The notes beneath the pieces were generated by a model. That model had not been told where the DNA came from. It did not search any database and was given only the letters and a program-made list of their open reading frames with translations. Both the position numbers and the translations under genes were made by a program. This document shows, piece after piece, positions 39,816-49,452 of a stretch of DNA of 64,000 bases. Position 1 is the first letter of the stretch. Each line of letters begins with the position of its first letter. This DNA comes from GCA-003244245 sp963822695 (GTDB lineage: Bacteria; Actinomycetota; Actinomycetes; Mycobacteriales; Pseudonocardiaceae), in NCBI GenBank assembly GCA_963822695.1, contig CAWGJH010000016.1, positions 310,001 to 374,000 on the forward strand. The letters are read 5' to 3'.

Positions 39816-40700
39816 ATGCCGCCGCACGGGTTATTCGTTGGCCTCACCACCCTGGATCTGATCCAGCGGGTGGCGCGGCGGCCCGGCGTGAACGAGAAGG
39901 TCGTCGCGCAGCGGAGCGATATCGCCGCTGGGGGACCGGCCGCTGCTGCCGCGGTGACGTTCGGTGCGTTGGGTGGCCATAGCGTGCTGCTTTCCGCGCT
40001 GGGCCCTGGCCCGGTCGGCCGGTTGGCGGCGGGAGAGCTGGACCGGGTCGGCGTGCACATCGTGGATGCCTGGGCCGCCGGTGCAGACCTCAGCATCTCG
40101 GCGATCACCGTGCTGGATGACACGGGACAGCGGTCGGTGGTGTCCCGCAATGCCGAGGACATGATGACCGTGGTACCCGGCGACCTGCCGGCGCTGACCC
40201 GAGCCGCCGACGTCGTGTTGCTCGATGGGCATCATCCCGACCTGGCCGTGGCCACCGCGCATGCCGCCCAGGCCGCCGGGGTCCCGGTGGTGCTGGATTG
40301 CGGCAGCCCCAAGCTGGTGTACGCCGAGTTGGTGCCGCTCGCGGACGCCGTGGTGTGCTCCGCCAGCTTCGTGGCCGGCCAGCCAGATGGATTCGATGCA
40401 GTCGCCGCCGCGTTGCTGGCCAACGGTACCCGCCTGATGGCGATGACAGCCGGTGCCGAGCCGGTGCGCTGGCAGACCCGGGAGGCCGCCGGCGCCGTCG
40501 AGGTCCCGCCGGTCACCGTCCGCGACACCCTGGGTGCCGGCGACGTACTGCACGGGGCGATCGCCTTCGCCCGGGCTCGGGGGGTGACCGATCCCGAGCG
40601 CAGCCTGAGCTTCGGCGTCGCGGTGGCCGCGCTACGGGTCCAGCACGTCGGTCCGCGGGCGTGGATCAACGATCAGCGACTGCGCGGGTTGCTTGTATAG
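39816..40700 (+). CDS. PfkB-family carbohydrate kinase
   Basis: Ribokinase-fold kinase of about 294 residues from ATG 39816 (MPPHGLFVGLTTLDLIQRV). It has the N-terminal glycine motif AAGGPAAAAAVTFGALGG and the C-terminal anion-hole motif DTLGAGDVLHGA with the catalytic Asp. The substrate cannot be read from sequence; sugars such as ribose, fructose or a nucleoside are possible. Divergent from guaB1 with about 110 bp between starts, so nucleoside salvage is a reasonable guess. Confidence 0.82.
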   Translation: MPPHGLFVGLTTLDLIQRVARRPGVNEKVVAQRSDIAAGGPAAAAAVTFGALGGHSVLLSALGPGPVGRLAAGELDRVGVHIVDAWAAGADLSISAITVLDDTGQRSVVSRNAEDMMTVVPGDLPALTRAADVVLLDGHHPDLAVATAHAAQAAGVPVVLDCGSPKLVYAELVPLADAVVCSASFVAGQPDGFDAVAAALLANGTRLMAMTAGAEPVRWQTREAAGAVEVPPVTVRDTLGAGDVLHGAIAFARARGVTDPERSLSFGVAVAALRVQHVGPRAWINDQRLRGLLV

Positions 40701-40709
40701 TCAGTGGTT

Positions 40710-40737
40710 CTGCCGAGGCCTCTGGGAATTTCGGCAG
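40710..40737 (+). terminator. Hairpin after the PfkB kinase gene
   Basis: Arms CTGCCGA (40710-40716) and TCGGCAG (40731-40737), starting 9 bp after the stop. No T tract. Confidence 0.45.
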
Positions 40738-40898
40738 GCTAACCGTCGGGCCGAGAGCTGTGCCTGCCCGGTGAGCTGGAACGTGGACCTGGCGATGCGC
40801 TGGCCTGCGGACCCGTGTCGCCATAGGGCGATGGTCATGTTTTATCGCGCTCCGCGATGGCCCGCCTCTCTGGTAGACAGGTTGCTGGACGTACTGGG

Positions 40899-41039
40899 AT
40901 GCTTCCGCACATGGCATTGCAGATTACCATTCGGCTCGATGGCGTGCTTACCGAGGCGCATGGCCCGCTCGGGATCCGATTGGGACAGGCGTGGAAACCT
41001 CCTGACAGGACATCAGCTCAATTGGTTAGATTCTGGTGA
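40899..41039 (+). CDS. Short leader-like ORF coupled to the APH-family gene
   Basis: A 46-residue frame (MLPHMALQITIRLDGVLTEA, ending TSAQLVRFW) stops on the GTGA that starts the kinase gene. The overlap suggests translational coupling and argues for a real gene, but there is no homology to lean on. It could be a leader peptide or a small partner. Confidence 0.3.
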   Translation: MLPHMALQITIRLDGVLTEAHGPLGIRLGQAWKPPDRTSAQLVRFW

Positions 41040-41881
41040 AGAGGGACCTTCGGAAGCAATCCGTCGAGGACGTACTCAGCCACGTAGAGAACAGTCTCAA
41101 CCTTCGCCTAGACCCGCGGACCTTGGTGCGCGAACGGCGCTCGCTCGGAGCTCGCACCAACCGGGGAACCTGGGTCCGCATCGAAGCCCGCCCGTTGGCC
41201 AAGATCGCCGCTCAGGGCCAGGCAGGGGATGGGATGGAAGCCGCCGCACGGCTGTATGGCATCGCCAAGCCCGAGTGGTTCAACGCGGTCTCTTGGCATG
41301 ACTCACCAGGCCAGGCGGTCTGGCGTGCCGATGAAGTTGAGCTGGTCACCGCGGCCCCGGTTAGGTCCAGCGGGCCTCTGGGCAGCGACGTCGAACTCTC
41401 GGACGAATGGTGGAACGCGCTCAACGCCTCGCTTGACAATCTCGTTCGTCAGCACACGGCCCGCATCGCAACCCCCGACACCGAAACGATCACGCAGGCC
41501 CTCGTCACCACCGAGATCAACCGGGTCTTCCCCGACCAGGTCGACGCCACCATCACCGACCATGAGTGGGTTCCCGCCCATGCAGATTTGAACTGGGCCA
41601 ATCTCACCAGCCCCGAGTGTTGCATACTCGACTGGGAAGATCACGGCCTCGCTCCCCGAGGCCTGGACGCCGCGACCCTCTGGATCAGCTCCCTGACCGT
41701 CCCGACGCTCGCCGAGCGGGTCTATCGAGAGCGACGGGCGGATCTGGAAACGCGCTCGGGAAAGCTCATGGCGCTGTTTCACTGCGCGCAGGTCCTCAAT
41801 GACTCCGGCGCTTCCACCGATCCGGTGTTCGAACTCATCGAACGCGAAGCGGCCAAACTCGTCGCCGACCTCCAACGCTGA
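41036..41881 (+). CDS. Aminoglycoside-phosphotransferase (APH)-family kinase-like protein
   Basis: 281 residues from GTG 41036. The Brenner motif is HADLNWANL near residue 183 and the metal motif DWEDHGLAPRGLD about 15 residues later. The N-lobe is short (DPRTLVRERRSLGARTNRGT) and lacks an obvious nucleotide-binding lysine pattern. Actinomycete genomes have many such proteins, mostly not antibiotic-resistance enzymes; small-molecule or homoserine-type kinases are alternatives. A broken paralogue lies at 4814-5334. Confidence 0.7.
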   Translation: MKRDLRKQSVEDVLSHVENSLNLRLDPRTLVRERRSLGARTNRGTWVRIEARPLAKIAAQGQAGDGMEAAARLYGIAKPEWFNAVSWHDSPGQAVWRADEVELVTAAPVRSSGPLGSDVELSDEWWNALNASLDNLVRQHTARIATPDTETITQALVTTEINRVFPDQVDATITDHEWVPAHADLNWANLTSPECCILDWEDHGLAPRGLDAATLWISSLTVPTLAERVYRERRADLETRSGKLMALFHCAQVLNDSGASTDPVFELIEREAAKLVADLQR

Positions 41882-41919
41882 CTTCCCCCGTCTGGGTGGC
41901 GCTCATGACTCGGCGGCTG

Positions 41920-42770
41920 TGCCTACTGGAGTTCGAATGAGCTGCCGGTATCGGCCGATGGCGTCGTCGTTCACCACCAGCTCGGTGGCGGCGACGAGCT
42001 CGACGACCCGGCATGGCGCGAAGCGTTCACGACGATTCCCCGTCACCACTTCCTGCCCTGCTTCTATGGCGCCTCGGGTGATACCTGGCGACGGTTCGAC
42101 TCGCAATCCGTGGGTGACGATGACCGGTATCGCCTTGCCTAATGATCCACGAGCTTGCGGTCACCGAGAACGACCACATCTTGGAGATCGGCACCGGAAC
42201 CGGCTACCTGACCGTCTTGCTGTGCCACCGCCTCGGCGCGAGCAACATCACGAGCATCGACATCGATCCCGACCTGATCGACTCCGCCGACAGAATCCTC
42301 ACCGGGCTGGGATACAGCCCTACGCTGGCCACCGCCGATGGAACCCACGGTTATCCCGATCGCGCCCCCTACGACCGCATCCTCGGTACCGCCGCAGTGG
42401 AAGGAGTCCCGCGGTCCTGGATCGGCCAGACCAGTCCGTTCAGTGGAGTCCGATACCCGTTCGCGCACTCTATGACGAGAATTTTCGATTTCTCCTTGAC
42501 CTGGTCCTGCCCGGCATCGAATACCACGATCAAGAACCCCTCGGGGGTCTTATCATGCGCTACCCCGACGGCTCCACAGCTCAGATCAGCCCCACTGGCC
42601 AAACCCTGCAGCACGGCCCCCGGCGGCTCTGCGACGATATCGCCGCCCTACACGAGATCTGGCACAACGCAGGAGGTCCCCGCCCAGATCGATACCGGCT
42701 CACCATCAACCCGCGGGGCCACACAATCTCGCTCGATGACCCTCAAAGCCCCCACCTCTGGAACCTGTGA
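41920..42770 (+). pseudogene. PCMT-like methyltransferase, broken in three pieces
   Basis: Piece 1 (about 41920-42142) reads WREAFTTIPRHHFLPCFYGA, the start of protein-L-isoaspartate-methyltransferase-like proteins, and stops at LA. Piece 2 (42142-42430) has the SAM motif HILEIGTGTGYLTVLLCHRL and SIDIDPDLID. Piece 3, in another frame, reads YDENFRFLLDLVLPGIEYHD to RLTINPRGHTISLDDPQSPH and the true end. Parts between the pieces are missing. Such enzymes occur in actinomycete lanthipeptide (FxLD-type) clusters, where they modify the peptide; that link is inference. Confidence 0.65.
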
Positions 42771-42863
42771 TCCACGCACGGGTCGCTTCGCGTCATCGCA
42801 TGACCCCATGGACCTTCCACTCGGCCGCAGGCATGATCCAGATCGGTGCGGTCACACCACGCG

Positions 42864-45233
42864 TTAACCGGTCGTGTCGCCAGGTAGCCGGCGGCCGAGT
42901 GGCTCCCGCCCCACCGGCTGCGCCAAGCGATCGGTCGCCGGAGCCGGTGGGATGGGCTGTAACACCGGCGAGTCCATGGTGACGGTGATGAGCCGCCCGT
43001 GGTGCCTCAGCTTCAGCTCGGCACCGTCCAGCAGCTGATACTCCGCTTGCTGCGGGGTGATCTGCACCCGCAGGCGCTGCCCGCGCCAGCGCAGCCGGAA
43101 GGTGATCCTGGTCAACGCCTCGGGAAGTCGAGGTGCGAAAGCCAGGCCGCCGTCGTCGAGGTGACGTAGCCCGCCGAACCCGGCCACCAGCGCCGACCAG
43201 GCGCCGGCTAGCGACGCGATGTGCAGACCATGGGCGGTATTGCGCGCCAGATCAGCCAGATCCACCAGCGCGGTCTCGCAGAGGTAGTCATAGGCCAGGT
43301 CGAGGTGTCCGGTCTCGGCCGCCAGCACCGCCTGGGTGGCCGCTGACAGTGACGAGTCACGGACGGTGATCCGCTCGTAGTAGGCGAAGTTACGGGCCTT
43401 CTGCTCGGCGGTGAACGCCTCCGGGCACAGGTGCATGGCCAGCACCAGGTCGGCCTGTTTCACCACCTGCTTGCGGTACAGGTCGAAGTAGGGGAAGTGC
43501 AGCAGCAGCGGGTACTGATCCGGTGCCGTGCCGGCGAAATCCCAGACCGCGTGCTCGGTGAAGCCCTCTGCCTGCGGGTGCACGTCGAGCTTCTCGTCGT
43601 AGGGCACGATCATCGCGGCTGCCGCGTCCCGCCAGGAGGCGGTCTCCTCTGAGTCGACGCCGAACGTCGCCGCTTTCTCCAGGTGCCGCTCGACGGCCGC
43701 GGCCGCGGCACGCAGGTTCCGCTGCGCCATCAGGTTGGTGTAGACGTTGTTGTCGGCCACCGCGCTGTACTCGTCTGGCCCGGTGACGCCGTCGATGCGG
43801 AAGTTGCCTTGCACGTCGTGGTGGCCCAGCGAGCGCCACAGCCGCGCTGTCTGCACCAGCAGCTCCAGCGCGATGTCGCGCTCGAAGTCAGCGTCGCCGG
43901 TCGCGGTCACATGACGGATCGCCGCGTCGGCGATGTCGGCGTTGACGTGGAAAGCCGCGGTACCGGCTGGCCAGTATCCCGAGCATTCCTGGCCGCGAAT
44001 GGTGCGCCACGGAAACGCCGCGCCGGCGAGGCCGAGCTGCCCGGCACGCTCGATGGCCAGTGGCAGGGTCTGCTGCCGCCAGCGCAGTGCGTCGGCAGCC
44101 GCGTCCGGCACCGTGTGGCTGAGCAGCGGCAGCACGAAGGTCTCGGTGTCCCAGAAGGTGTGGCCGTCATATCCCGGGCCGGTCAGGCCCTTGGCCGCGA
44201 TCCCCCGTTGCTCGGCGCGCGCGCCGGCCTGCAGGACGTGGAACAACGCGAATCGGACCGCCTGCTGCAGCTGCGGGTTGCCCTCGACCTCCACGTCGGC
44301 CGCGGCCCAGAAGTCGTCGAGGTAGCGGCGCTGTTCGGTGCTCAGCCCGGTCCAGCCGGTGTACCGGGCCGCCGCCAGCGCGGCCCGGACCTGGTCGCTG
44401 AGCGCGGGAAACGTCCGCTGCGAGGACCAGCCGTAGGCCAGGTACTTCACGATCCGCAGCCGCTGACCGGGTTCCAGCCGGCAGATCACCGTCGTCCGGG
44501 CGACGTGCTCGGTCGCTGAGGAGTGGAACTCCGTGCGCGAGGGCCCGACCACCTCGTGGTCCATCGCCGCGGCCATCCGCAGCCCGGAGTGGCGGGCGCT
44601 GTGCGTCAGCGTGGCGCCGGTGTCGTTGCACCGGTGCTGCTCGGCGACCAGCGGCTCGAAGAGCGCCGCGGCCACCCGCGGGTCATCGGTAGTGGCGGGC
44701 AGTTGCTCGTTGGCGAACAGCTCGGACTGCAGGACCAGGAGCACCGGGGCGTCAACCGGTTCGATGTCGTAGTTGATCGCGGCCACAGCTCGTTGGACCA
44801 GCGATACCAGCCGCTGTGAGCTCACCCGCACCGCCTTGCCTGCGGGGGAGACCCACTCAAAGCGGCGGGTGAGCATGCCGGCCCGCAGGTCGAGCACCCG
44901 TTCGTGGGAGCGCAGCTCGCCGTAGCGCACGTCTAACGGCTCGTCGTCAACCAGCAGCCGGATCAGCTTGCCGTTGGTCACGTTGATGATCGTCTGACCG
45001 GACTCGGGATAGCCGTAGCCGCCCTCGGGGTAGGGCAGTGGCCGCAGCTCGTAGAAGGAGTTGAGGTAGCTGCCGGGCAGCGCGTGCGGATCACCCTCGT
45101 CGAGGTTGCCGCGCAGCCCGATGTGCCCGTTGGCCAGCGCGAAGACCGACTCTGTCTGGCCCAGTGCGGCAAGGTCCAGCCCGCACTCCCGCACCGCCCA
45201 CGGCTCGACGGCGAACTGGTGCTGTTCGATCAT
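42864..45233 (-). CDS. Glycoside hydrolase family 65 protein (disaccharide phosphorylase)
   Basis: 789 residues. The N-terminal beta-sandwich (SVFALANGHIGLRGNLDEGD) leads to the (alpha/alpha)6 barrel with GYDGHTFWDTETFVLPLLSH and the general-acid region NFRIDGVTGPDEYSAVADNN, whose Glu is catalytic. GH65 enzymes phosphorolyse trehalose, maltose, kojibiose or nigerose to glucose and beta-glucose-1-phosphate. The paired beta-phosphoglucomutase upstream (ATGA overlap) fits exactly that product. Which disaccharide is used cannot be told. Cytoplasmic; no signal peptide. Confidence 0.88.
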   Translation of the reverse strand: MIEQHQFAVEPWAVRECGLDLAALGQTESVFALANGHIGLRGNLDEGDPHALPGSYLNSFYELRPLPYPEGGYGYPESGQTIINVTNGKLIRLLVDDEPLDVRYGELRSHERVLDLRAGMLTRRFEWVSPAGKAVRVSSQRLVSLVQRAVAAINYDIEPVDAPVLLVLQSELFANEQLPATTDDPRVAAALFEPLVAEQHRCNDTGATLTHSARHSGLRMAAAMDHEVVGPSRTEFHSSATEHVARTTVICRLEPGQRLRIVKYLAYGWSSQRTFPALSDQVRAALAAARYTGWTGLSTEQRRYLDDFWAAADVEVEGNPQLQQAVRFALFHVLQAGARAEQRGIAAKGLTGPGYDGHTFWDTETFVLPLLSHTVPDAAADALRWRQQTLPLAIERAGQLGLAGAAFPWRTIRGQECSGYWPAGTAAFHVNADIADAAIRHVTATGDADFERDIALELLVQTARLWRSLGHHDVQGNFRIDGVTGPDEYSAVADNNVYTNLMAQRNLRAAAAAVERHLEKAATFGVDSEETASWRDAAAAMIVPYDEKLDVHPQAEGFTEHAVWDFAGTAPDQYPLLLHFPYFDLYRKQVVKQADLVLAMHLCPEAFTAEQKARNFAYYERITVRDSSLSAATQAVLAAETGHLDLAYDYLCETALVDLADLARNTAHGLHIASLAGAWSALVAGFGGLRHLDDGGLAFAPRLPEALTRITFRLRWRGQRLRVQITPQQAEYQLLDGAELKLRHHGRLITVTMDSPVLQPIPPAPATDRLAQPVGREPLGRRLPGDTTG

Positions 45234-45982
45234 GACCGCTCCAGCAGCTCGGCGAGGTCGCTGACGACGACGTCGGCGCCGTGCGCGCGCAACGCATCGG
45301 CTTGGCCGACCCGGTCCACCCCGACGACGTAACCGAACTGCCCAGCGCGGCCGGCCGCGACGCCGGCCAGCGCGTCCTCGAACACCACGGCCGCCCCCGG
45401 CGGCACGCCGAGCAGCCGGGCGCCAGCCAGGAAGGTATCCGGCGCCGGCTTGCCGGCGAGCCCCTCGCGGGTGGCGACCACTCCGTCGACGCGGGCGTCG
45501 AACAGTTCAGCCAGCCCCGCCGAGGTGAGCACCTGCTCGGCGTTCGCGCTGGAAGTCACTACCGCGCAGGGCAGCCCAGCCTTGCGCGCCGCGTGCAGGT
45601 AGCGCACCGAGCCCGGGTAGACCGTTACCCCTTGGGTGCGGATGAGTTCCAACACGAGGTCGTTTTTGCGGTTGGACAGCCCATGCACGGTTGGTGTTCC
45701 GGGGGGGTCCTGCGGTGTGCCCGTGGGCAGCTCGAGGTGCCGGGACGCGAGGAATGACCGGGTGCCGGCCAGCCGCGGTTTGCCATCGACATAGGTGTCG
45801 TAGTCGGCACCGGAGTCGAACGGCACGAGGGGTTCGCCGGTGTCCCGCGCCCGCTGCGCCAGAAACTCGTCGAACATCAGCTTCCAGGCCGCGGCGTGCT
45901 GCTTGGCGGTCTGGGTGAGCACGCCGTCCAGGTCGAACAGCAAGCCACGGGCGGGGTCGGGCACCCCGAGCGCGCCGAACAT
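45230..45982 (-). CDS. pgmB: Beta-phosphoglucomutase family HAD hydrolase
   Basis: HAD motif I is LLFDLDGVLTQTAKQHAAAW near residue 14 (DxD nucleophile pair), motif II is VVTSSAN near residue 143, and motifs III/IV are AGKPAPDTFLAGA and VVFEDALAGVAAG. 250 residues. It converts beta-glucose-1-phosphate to glucose-6-phosphate, the next step after GH65 phosphorolysis. First gene of the two-gene operon, its stop overlapping the GH65 start. Confidence 0.88.
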   Translation of the reverse strand: MFGALGVPDPARGLLFDLDGVLTQTAKQHAAAWKLMFDEFLAQRARDTGEPLVPFDSGADYDTYVDGKPRLAGTRSFLASRHLELPTGTPQDPPGTPTVHGLSNRKNDLVLELIRTQGVTVYPGSVRYLHAARKAGLPCAVVTSSANAEQVLTSAGLAELFDARVDGVVATREGLAGKPAPDTFLAGARLLGVPPGAAVVFEDALAGVAAGRAGQFGYVVGVDRVGQADALRAHGADVVVSDLAELLERS

Positions 45983-46045
45983 GCGCTTATCACCATCCGT
46001 TGGGTTTGGCTCATCACGATGAGGGCCGGGATCGTAACGGGTCGG

Positions 46046-46191
46046 TCACCCGGCAAGGATCTGGTAGAGGCTGTAGCCGACCACCAGGGCGCAGGCCAGG
46101 AAGCAGAGTACTGCAGGGCCCAGGCCGCAGCAGCTCGCGGGCCAGTGGGCGCGGCGAGCGCGCTCACGCCCAGCGCGAACAGCGCGATCAT
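46046..46191 (-). pseudogene. Small two-helix membrane protein, frameshifted
   Basis: From ATG 46191 the frame gives a first hydrophobic helix (MIALFALGVSALAAPTGPRA). After about 46120 another frame gives a second (VLCFLACALVVGYSLYQILA) and stops at 46046. A single-base change between them would make a ~48-residue membrane protein. No family recognised. The rest of 45983-46447 holds promoters of the pgmB operon and of the STAS-HATPase gene. Confidence 0.35.
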
Positions 46192-46447
46192 CACTCGAAT
46201 CGGAGGCAGCCGTGTGGTAGAAGTTCTCGCATCGGGGCACTCGCAGCTCGATGGCGGTGGCGGCATGGGCATCGCCGGCCACCTGCCACGGGTCACAGAA
46301 CGTGATCTTGCGACACAAACTTCAGGCGCACATCACCCCGATGGCAGCCATAGGCACCCGCCGAGCGGGATACTCAACACCACGCACGGTCCGAGGCGGA
46401 CCCCACTGAACACGGGGATGTGGGCGTCAATGACAGGGGTGGGCCAG

Positions 46448-47230
46448 ATGGCGAGTCGGTCGGATGACACCGATGGGTGCCGTGGGAGCGTGGCCGCTCC
46501 CTTCTTGCTCGAGGCCCACTTCCGGGACCGCGCCCTGGTCATGCGACCGGTGGGGGAGCTGACCCCTAAGACCTACGAGCGGCTGCGGGACGGCCTGCTC
46601 AAGTACGCGGCCGAGGAACCAGCAGCGATCATAGTGGACCTGGCCGGCATGCGGGCGACCACCGCGTCGTTGCTCACGGTGTTCCTCACCGTGCGTGACC
46701 GCATCAGCGACTGGCCCGGCGTGCCGCTCGCGTTAGCCACGGCACGCCCGCCGCTACGCACCTTGCTCGACGTCAGCGCCGTGCCTCAGTTCGTCCCGAC
46801 CTACCACAGCGTCAGTGACGCTCTCCAGGATATCGATGCTGCATCCCACCGTCACCGGCGCCAGGTGCAACTGCCCTGCGACCCGGCTAGCGCCCGGCTA
46901 GCCAGGCGGCTAGTCGAGCTGACCTGTCACCAGTGGGGGATCCCCGGACCGGCCCCCGCCGCCGTGGTAGTTGCCTCGGAGCTGACCGACAACATGGTGT
47001 ACCACGCGCGATCGGACGGCTGGCTGCGCCTGGACCTGCGCCGCAACAGACTCACCGTCGCGGTGGCCGACGCGGACCCACGCCCACCCCAGCTGCGCGT
47101 GCCCGGCTTGCATGCTGTCGGCGGCCGGGGCCTGGTACTTGTTGACAAGCTCAGCTGGGCCTGGGGAACCGCATCCCGGCTTCCCGGTGGCAAGGTGGTC
47201 TGGGCGGTACTCACCGTTCCCTCACGCTAG
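46448..47230 (+). CDS. STAS-HATPase fusion, sigma-factor regulatory protein
   Basis: About 260 residues from ATG 46448 (an ATG at 46430 is an alternative). The N-terminal ~115 residues are a STAS domain (RPVGELTPKTYERLRDGLLK, AIIVDLAGMRATTASLLTVF). The C-terminal ~130 residues are an RsbW-type kinase domain, with N-box VVASELTDNMVYHAR, degenerate G1 VAVADADPRPP and G2 VGGRGLVLVDKLSWAWG. Fusing anti-anti-sigma and anti-sigma functions in one chain is a common actinomycete theme. The STAS residue at the usual phosphorylated Ser position is in TTASL. Confidence 0.75.
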   Translation: MASRSDDTDGCRGSVAAPFLLEAHFRDRALVMRPVGELTPKTYERLRDGLLKYAAEEPAAIIVDLAGMRATTASLLTVFLTVRDRISDWPGVPLALATARPPLRTLLDVSAVPQFVPTYHSVSDALQDIDAASHRHRRQVQLPCDPASARLARRLVELTCHQWGIPGPAPAAVVVASELTDNMVYHARSDGWLRLDLRRNRLTVAVADADPRPPQLRVPGLHAVGGRGLVLVDKLSWAWGTASRLPGGKVVWAVLTVPSR

Positions 47231-47239
47231 GGGCAGCTG

Positions 47240-47911
47240 TTATTTGAGGATGTTGACGGCGCGGGCGATGACGAGAGCCAGGGTGGCCAGCGAGATCAGG
47301 GATTGCCCGAGCATGGTCAGCTTGGCCCATCGTGAGAGCGGCATGACGTCGGTGGGGCTGAAGGCGGTGGCGTTGGTGAACGAGAGGTAGAGGTAGTCGA
47401 GGAACTGCGGTTCCCAGTCGGGGTGGGCGAGGTCGGGGTTTTGCATCTGCACGAATTGGAAGTCGGGCAGCAGGCGCCGGGCGTGGGCCCGGGCGGCCGG
47501 TCCGCCCCGGTCGAACTGCCAGTACCACACGGCGAAGGCGATGATGTTGGTCAGCCAGATCGCCGCCCCGGTGGAGAGCAGCGCCCCGGCGTCTTGGCCC
47601 TCGGTGCCGCGGATCAGGCCCCGGATCAGCAGGGTCGCCGACCACGCGTTGGCCAGGCTGAGCAGCCCGGTCAGGCTCAGGCTGGCTATCCGCAGCGCGG
47701 TGGATTCCCGGGTGAACCGGACCGGACTGGCGATGATCAACCCGAGCAGCATGGCCAACTCCAGGCCGGGCAGCAGCCACCGGGACTGCAGAGCCAACCT
47801 GTCGGGCAGCGCGACCTGCAACCCAATGGCCACCACCATCGCGGCGGCGACCGGCCACCGGCTCTCTCCCCGGGTGACGCGCAGCCAGGCAGGAATGTGC
47901 ACGTGGTTCAC
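47240..47911 (-). CDS. Multi-pass membrane protein, DUF1345/ion-channel-like
   Basis: GTG at 47911 overlaps the esterase stop (GTGA). 223 residues with about six hydrophobic segments. Near the C-terminus YLYLSFTNATAFSPTDVMPL followed by a final helix resembles the pore-loop plus helix of two-TM channel-like proteins, but the TVGYG filter is not present. Last gene of a padR-esterase-membrane operon. Convergent with the STAS-HATPase gene, 9 bp apart. Function unknown. Confidence 0.6.
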   Translation of the reverse strand: MNHVHIPAWLRVTRGESRWPVAAAMVVAIGLQVALPDRLALQSRWLLPGLELAMLLGLIIASPVRFTRESTALRIASLSLTGLLSLANAWSATLLIRGLIRGTEGQDAGALLSTGAAIWLTNIIAFAVWYWQFDRGGPAARAHARRLLPDFQFVQMQNPDLAHPDWEPQFLDYLYLSFTNATAFSPTDVMPLSRWAKLTMLGQSLISLATLALVIARAVNILK

Positions 47912-49452
47912 AGGCCGGGCACGCCGGTCCAGAGCTGGCGTTCTGTGCCGCGCGGGTCGTGCACAAGAGCGGTGGTGAGCTTGCCAGCGTCCTGGTCGAA
48001 ATTGAAGATCAGGACCGGCCGGGTGGCCGGGTCGTAGCGGGCCCAGTTGGGGTTGCCGGACCTGGCGAACTCCACCCAGGTCTGGTGCATCTCGGTGGCG
48101 AGCTCTTGCGGCGGGGTGCGGCCGGTGAGTGTGAGGTTGCCGTCGGAGTAGAGCGTGTCCCACATGAAGGGAAGCTCCACGGCGTGGCAGGCCCCCAGCT
48201 TGTAGTGGTTGTACGACGTGGGTGTGCGCCAGGCGAACTCGTACACGTGGGTGTCGGTCGGGGCGTTCGCCCGCACTTCGGCGAGCCGGTAAGCGGGGAT
48301 CCGGAAGAAGAGGTCGGTCAGGACCGCGCACGTGATGGCCGCCGGCGTATCGTCCGTGTCTGGCCGGTTGGCTTGGTAGGTGTCGTAGAACTCGGTGGGG
48401 ACGTTGTAGCTGGCGAGCTTGTTCTTGGCTTGTGGCTTGGTCGCGAGCGAGAGGAGCGCCAACGGATTCGGGATCACGAACAGCCGGGACTCCTCGGTGT
48501 TCGTGCCGGTGAGGACTTGGACGTTCTGGCCCGCACCGTTGGCGATCGCGTCGATCGGGCGCCGGGTGAGTAGTTCCCCGTCAATCACTGGAAAGAAAGA
48601 CAGGCCACCGGCCGCGATGGTGGTCTGACCCCAGCGGTCCGGGTTGGGATTGGCGATGATGTCGTTCGTGATCTCGGTCTGGACGGTGATGATCTCTTCT
48701 GGCGACTTGGTGGCAAGGCCCTCAGCGGTCGGCGCGACCTTCAGCCGGTTGGCGAGTTCGTTGGTGAGGAGGGCGGCGTCGGCGGCGGACTGCACGTTGT
48801 GCCCAGCGCCGCTCTGCGCGATCGTCCGGTGAAAGAGTCCCTGTCCCCGGTCCAGCGAGAGCAAGGTGGTCACGCTCATCCCTCCGGCGGACTCGCCGAA
48901 GATCGTGACCTTGCCCGGGTCGCCACCGAAGCGGGCGATGTTCTCCTGCACCCATTCGAGTGCGGCGATCTGGTCGAGCAGGCCACGGTTGGCCGGGGCG
49001 TCGGGCAGATCGGCGAACCCCTCGACGCCCAGCCGGTAGTTGATGGTCACGCACACCACACCGTCGCGGGCGAACGTGGCGCCGTTGTACTTGGTCACGG
49101 CCGATGAACCGGTGCGGAAGGAGCCCCCATGGATCCACACCATGACGGGCAGGCCGCAAGCGCCCGGGTCGGGGGTCCACACGTTGAGGTTGAGGCAGCC
49201 CTCGCCGGGCACGATGGGATCACGCAGCAGCTCGTTGAAAGGCGCAGGGGTAATGGGCTTGGGCGGAGTCGGCCCGTAGGCCCTGGCCGGCAGCACCCCG
49301 TCCCAGGCGGTCGGCGCGATCGGTGCGCGGAAGCGGTTGGGTCCGAAGGGCATGGCCGCGTAGGGGATTCCGAGGAAGCGGGCGACGCCCTCCTCGACGC
49401 TCCCACCGAGCTTGCCATGGCGCGTGTCGACAATTACTTCGTTGACGCTCAC
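47908..49452 (-). CDS. Type B carboxylesterase
   Basis: 514 residues of the carboxylesterase/para-nitrobenzyl esterase family: the oxyanion motif VMVWIHGGSFRTGS, the nucleophile elbow VTIFGESAGGMSVTTLLSLD (Ser in GESAGG), a Glu in TGTNTEESRLF and the His in LGACHAVELPFMW. No signal peptide, so intracellular. Both ends overlap neighbours (ATGA with padR upstream, GTGA with the membrane protein downstream), so expression should follow PadR control. Confidence 0.88.
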   Translation of the reverse strand: MSVNEVIVDTRHGKLGGSVEEGVARFLGIPYAAMPFGPNRFRAPIAPTAWDGVLPARAYGPTPPKPITPAPFNELLRDPIVPGEGCLNLNVWTPDPGACGLPVMVWIHGGSFRTGSSAVTKYNGATFARDGVVCVTINYRLGVEGFADLPDAPANRGLLDQIAALEWVQENIARFGGDPGKVTIFGESAGGMSVTTLLSLDRGQGLFHRTIAQSGAGHNVQSAADAALLTNELANRLKVAPTAEGLATKSPEEIITVQTEITNDIIANPNPDRWGQTTIAAGGLSFFPVIDGELLTRRPIDAIANGAGQNVQVLTGTNTEESRLFVIPNPLALLSLATKPQAKNKLASYNVPTEFYDTYQANRPDTDDTPAAITCAVLTDLFFRIPAYRLAEVRANAPTDTHVYEFAWRTPTSYNHYKLGACHAVELPFMWDTLYSDGNLTLTGRTPPQELATEMHQTWVEFARSGNPNWARYDPATRPVLIFNFDQDAGKLTTALVHDPRGTERQLWTGVPGL

